DNA of 64,000 nucleotides from JAJCYK01 sp965212195. Its GTDB lineage: Bacteria > Bacteroidota > Bacteroidia > Cytophagales > Cyclobacteriaceae. A program made the translations under genes and the position numbers. The notes under the pieces were generated by a model. That model saw only the letters and a list, made by a program, of their open reading frames with translations. It was not told the origin of the DNA and searched no databases. How positions within the stretch are numbered: position 1 is the first letter of the stretch; the number at the start of each line of letters is the position of its first letter. The stretch is from NCBI GenBank assembly GCA_965212195.1, contig CBDBUW010000011.1, positions 1-64,000 on the forward strand, given 5' to 3'. This document shows positions 62,419 to 64,000 of this stretch, piece after piece.

Positions 62419-62445
62419 AAAAGTCCCGACGAGTTCGGGACTTTT
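62419..62445 (-). terminator. Rho-independent terminator of the 48-residue protein gene
   Basis: AAAAGTCCCGA and TCGGGACTTTT form an 11-bp stem with a 5-base loop; the minus strand continues with T residues. The stem starts at the stop codon of the small gene (62444-62446). Confidence 0.8.
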
Positions 62446-62590
62446 ATTTTATCATTTTCTCCCATGCGGTGCTGGAGGAGGAGTCACTTACCTGGATTTC
62501 GGTGGGATGCACTTGGGTACTTACAGGGTGTAGTCTGTTCAGGATCAGTAGTAGTAAAAGTATCAATCCGCTAAATATTAATTTCTTCAT
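62444..62590 (-). CDS. 48-residue exported small protein
   Basis: The minus-strand frame from ATG 62590 reads 48 residues: MKKLIFSGLILLLLLILN as a typical signal/anchor, then RLHPVSTQVHPTEIQVSDSSSSTAWEKMIK. The stop is directly followed by a strong terminator, which argues for a real gene. I do not recognise the peptide. It may be a tiny membrane peptide or secreted factor. Confidence 0.6.
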   Translation of the reverse strand: MKKLIFSGLILLLLLILNRLHPVSTQVHPTEIQVSDSSSSTAWEKMIK

Positions 62591-62668
62591 ATAAAGGCAG
62601 GTATTAGCCCCAATGATCAGTGGGTCTTTATAGTATGACAGTGGAATGTCAAATGGGTTTAATACCTT

Positions 62669-63010
62669 TCAGGATTCACCGGTGAGATGATAGCTGTATT
62701 CCCTGACACTGGCTTCAGAAAGGTCCCAGAAATCATGTATCATAGCAATGGGGCGTTTGGAACCGCTTTTATGCAGTGTAAAGGAAATTCGGGATTGTTG
62801 CCAATGTTTCTGAGTAGGTTGACGCTTTTTTTGACCGTAGTAAAATACTATGGTCAAGTCCACAGGATATAATTTTTCCACATAGAATTGATATTTCACA
62901 TTCATTTTAGGATGGTCATAGGCAAAATTAGAAGCCCTAAGTCTCCCATTGATATATATGCTTACTTCATTATCAATTCTAGTGAATTCCAAATTGTAGA
63001 TGGCTGCCAT
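62669..63010 (-). CDS. Hypothetical protein, beta-rich
   Basis: A 113-residue soluble protein with no signal peptide and alternate hydrophobic/hydrophilic pattern (YNLEFTRIDNEVSIYINGRLRAS, VDLTIVFYYGQKKRQ) suggesting beta strands. No recognised motifs. It is followed by the 48-residue gene on the same strand after 78 bases. Confidence 0.6.
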   Translation of the reverse strand: MAAIYNLEFTRIDNEVSIYINGRLRASNFAYDHPKMNVKYQFYVEKLYPVDLTIVFYYGQKKRQPTQKHWQQSRISFTLHKSGSKRPIAMIHDFWDLSEASVREYSYHLTGES

Positions 63011-63182
63011 AAATAAGGTGGTTAAATTTTTTTACCGTTGGATAGGAATTGGCAACCATAAACCGATACAAATTAATCTTTTAGAACTAATACTTTTCCA
63101 ACACAATTAGGGGGAATTTTGGTATGAAATTGACCCCAGAATAAGGTATCAATTGACGCCCTTTGGGGTACAGCAAAATACG

Positions 63183-63641
63183 TTAGTTCTCTTTTAGCAC
63201 ATCGGATATAATGGACAAATGATGTCGGGTATGTATTTTGAGGAACTTCTTGGTACTTTTTACATTCAGGATCCCAAAGTAGGGGTGAGCAAAATGGCAA
63301 TTGTTATGAAAGGATTCCAGTAATTCAATCTGGTGCTGACATTTGAGCAGATTTGCTTTTAATCGGTCCCGGCTAATTACTCCCTCAGGCTTTACAATTT
63401 TTGGAGACTTTCCTCTTCCTCTAGGGATTCCGCCCCTTAAAACAATATAGATCCAAGATAGGTTAATACGCCGACGGTATTCAAGAGGGTCGGATTGTTT
63501 GAGATTCTCCACCACCACATTAATTACTTTTAAGCTGTGTTCGAGATGCCAACCTACCGACACCGAAGACACCTGCTCGTTCATCTTGTCAAATTCAGGA
63601 ACGTACAGGGCTAGGAGTTTCAACTCCTCCATTAGGAACAT
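63183..63641 (-). CDS. DinB/DUF1569-like protein
   Basis: A 152-residue four-helix protein resembling DUF1569/DinB enzymes: SSVSVGWHLEHSLKVI, then FAHPYFGILNVKSTKKFLKIHTRHHLSII. The His residues (WHLEH, HTRHH) could bind metal, as in DinB. Members include thiol transferases; the function here is unknown. The start could be 63641, 63632 or GTG 63644; I used the first ATG. Confidence 0.65.
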   Translation of the reverse strand: MFLMEELKLLALYVPEFDKMNEQVSSVSVGWHLEHSLKVINVVVENLKQSDPLEYRRRINLSWIYIVLRGGIPRGRGKSPKIVKPEGVISRDRLKANLLKCQHQIELLESFHNNCHFAHPYFGILNVKSTKKFLKIHTRHHLSIISDVLKEN

Positions 63642-63715
63642 CACACCTTGGGTTTAGTAAATAAAAAAGTCGGACGCAAGAATTGCGGTTTAATTTCCAC
63701 AAGGCGGTCAGATGA

Positions 63716-63991
63716 TCACGCCTGACCTCTTTCTTCCAGTAATTTAGAAAAGTAGGTGCGGAGATTATTGGCTTTCTCATGAGCATCCTTCTCCATTTCC
63801 TGGAAGAACTCATGATGAGCGTTTTGGAATTGTTCCACATCATCGGGGTAGTTCAATTTCGCCATGATAAAGGCTTGGTTTTCCAAAATGGTTTCCAGAA
63901 GGGCTTGATTGTTAATGCTCATTTCCATCAAGTCCCGGATTTCACTGGGAACATCCTGGGAATACTTGATCTGTGCCCCAGACCGCATCAT
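63716..63991 (-). CDS. Short helical hypothetical protein (possibly truncated at window edge)
   Basis: At least 91 residues, rich in Glu/Gln/Lys and helix-forming (IRDLMEMSINNQALLETILENQ, FFQEMEKDAHEKANNLRTYFSKLLEE), with coiled-coil character and no signal peptide. Two adjacent ATGs at 63991/63988 could start it, but the frame stays open to base 64000, so it might begin outside the window. I do not recognise it. Confidence 0.5.
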   Translation of the reverse strand: MMRSGAQIKYSQDVPSEIRDLMEMSINNQALLETILENQAFIMAKLNYPDDVEQFQNAHHEFFQEMEKDAHEKANNLRTYFSKLLEERGQA

Positions 63992-64000
63992 TTCACGAAA

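Larger units (their letters stand above)
62046..62443. other. Regulatory intergenic region upstream of the di-heme operon
   Basis: About 400 bases without an accepted gene. It holds the di-heme promoter (62060-62089), the composite element (62099-62160), a 13-bp hairpin (62219-62251) and the 3' terminator of the small gene at 62444. A 31-codon open frame (62264-62359, preceded by AAGGAG directly adjacent to the ATG) is possible but unsupported. Confidence 0.5.

Noticed and set aside
62330..62445. Possible SRP or other structured RNA
   Set aside because: I looked for the GGAA loop and AGCAGC pattern of SRP RNA; the order is wrong, and the hairpin is better explained as the terminator of the small gene.
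1..64000. CRISPR arrays, insertion sequences, phage genes, rRNA
   Set aside because: No repeat-spacer pattern, transposase, integrase or rRNA signature was recognised on either strand.

Overview
The window reads as a chromosome segment of a Bacteroidota bacterium (class not resolved). The evidence is: secreted proteins ending in type IX secretion (T9SS) sorting domains (22039..23976 gliding-motility type; 44460..46619 type A); phylum-typical families (DUF5916 outer-membrane protein, YfhO, 7TM-AraC regulator, OmpA lipoproteins, DUF4097, DUF4136); promoters of the Bacteroidota form TTG-N19..21-TAnnTTTG; and very few Shine-Dalgarno sequences. I see no insertion sequence, phage, CRISPR array or rRNA. 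One tRNA (Gln, TTG anticodon) is present.

Layout. 1-3012: a multi-PAS/GAF sensor histidine kinase on the minus strand, split by a one-base frameshift and running off the left edge. 3129-5020: miaA and pfkA, tail to tail. 5063-16036: an eight-gene minus-strand glycan cluster with a flippase, a methyltransferase-pyruvyltransferase fusion, a CMP-nonulosonate synthetase fused to a HAD phosphatase, a NeuB-type synthase, a DUF115/MptE-like protein, two family 2 glycosyltransferases and a YfhO membrane protein. Together these look able to make and activate a sialic-acid-like sugar and build it into a surface glycan. 16126-25765: housekeeping genes (ffh, pdhB, ybaB, hisS) mixed with an OmpA/TPR lipoprotein, a PspC protein, a glycosyltransferase and a T9SS-exported protein. 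25766-32542: small metabolic and redox genes (phosphoesterase, redoxin, quinone oxidoreductase, tpx) and an AraC regulator. 32712-39151: cell-envelope and peptidase genes (DUF5916, M28, M49-like, retropepsin-like). 39652-41453: a CstB-like persulfide dioxygenase/rhodanese with a second exported rhodanese. 41458-43280: tandem OmpA lipoproteins. 43433-48408: a dienoyl-CoA-reductase-like SDR, a six-FN3 secreted protein and typA. 48563-56818: metG, pth, rplY, prs, tRNA-Gln and purL. 56900-59148: membrane nucleotide cyclase, Hsp20-like protein, DUF4136 lipoprotein. 59183-62045: a tightly overlapping operon of di-heme cytochrome, Rieske protein and outer-membrane beta-barrel. 62444-63991: four small or unrecognised genes.

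The most notable points are the glycan cluster with its two fusion proteins; a 22-bp perfect palindrome plus a composite cis-element at 44334-44403 whose pieces recur with the same internal spacing at 62099-62160; the di-heme/Rieske/barrel operon with a near-consensus promoter; and a 48-codon gene with its own terminator at 62444-62590. All function calls come from reading protein sequence by eye, without database searches.
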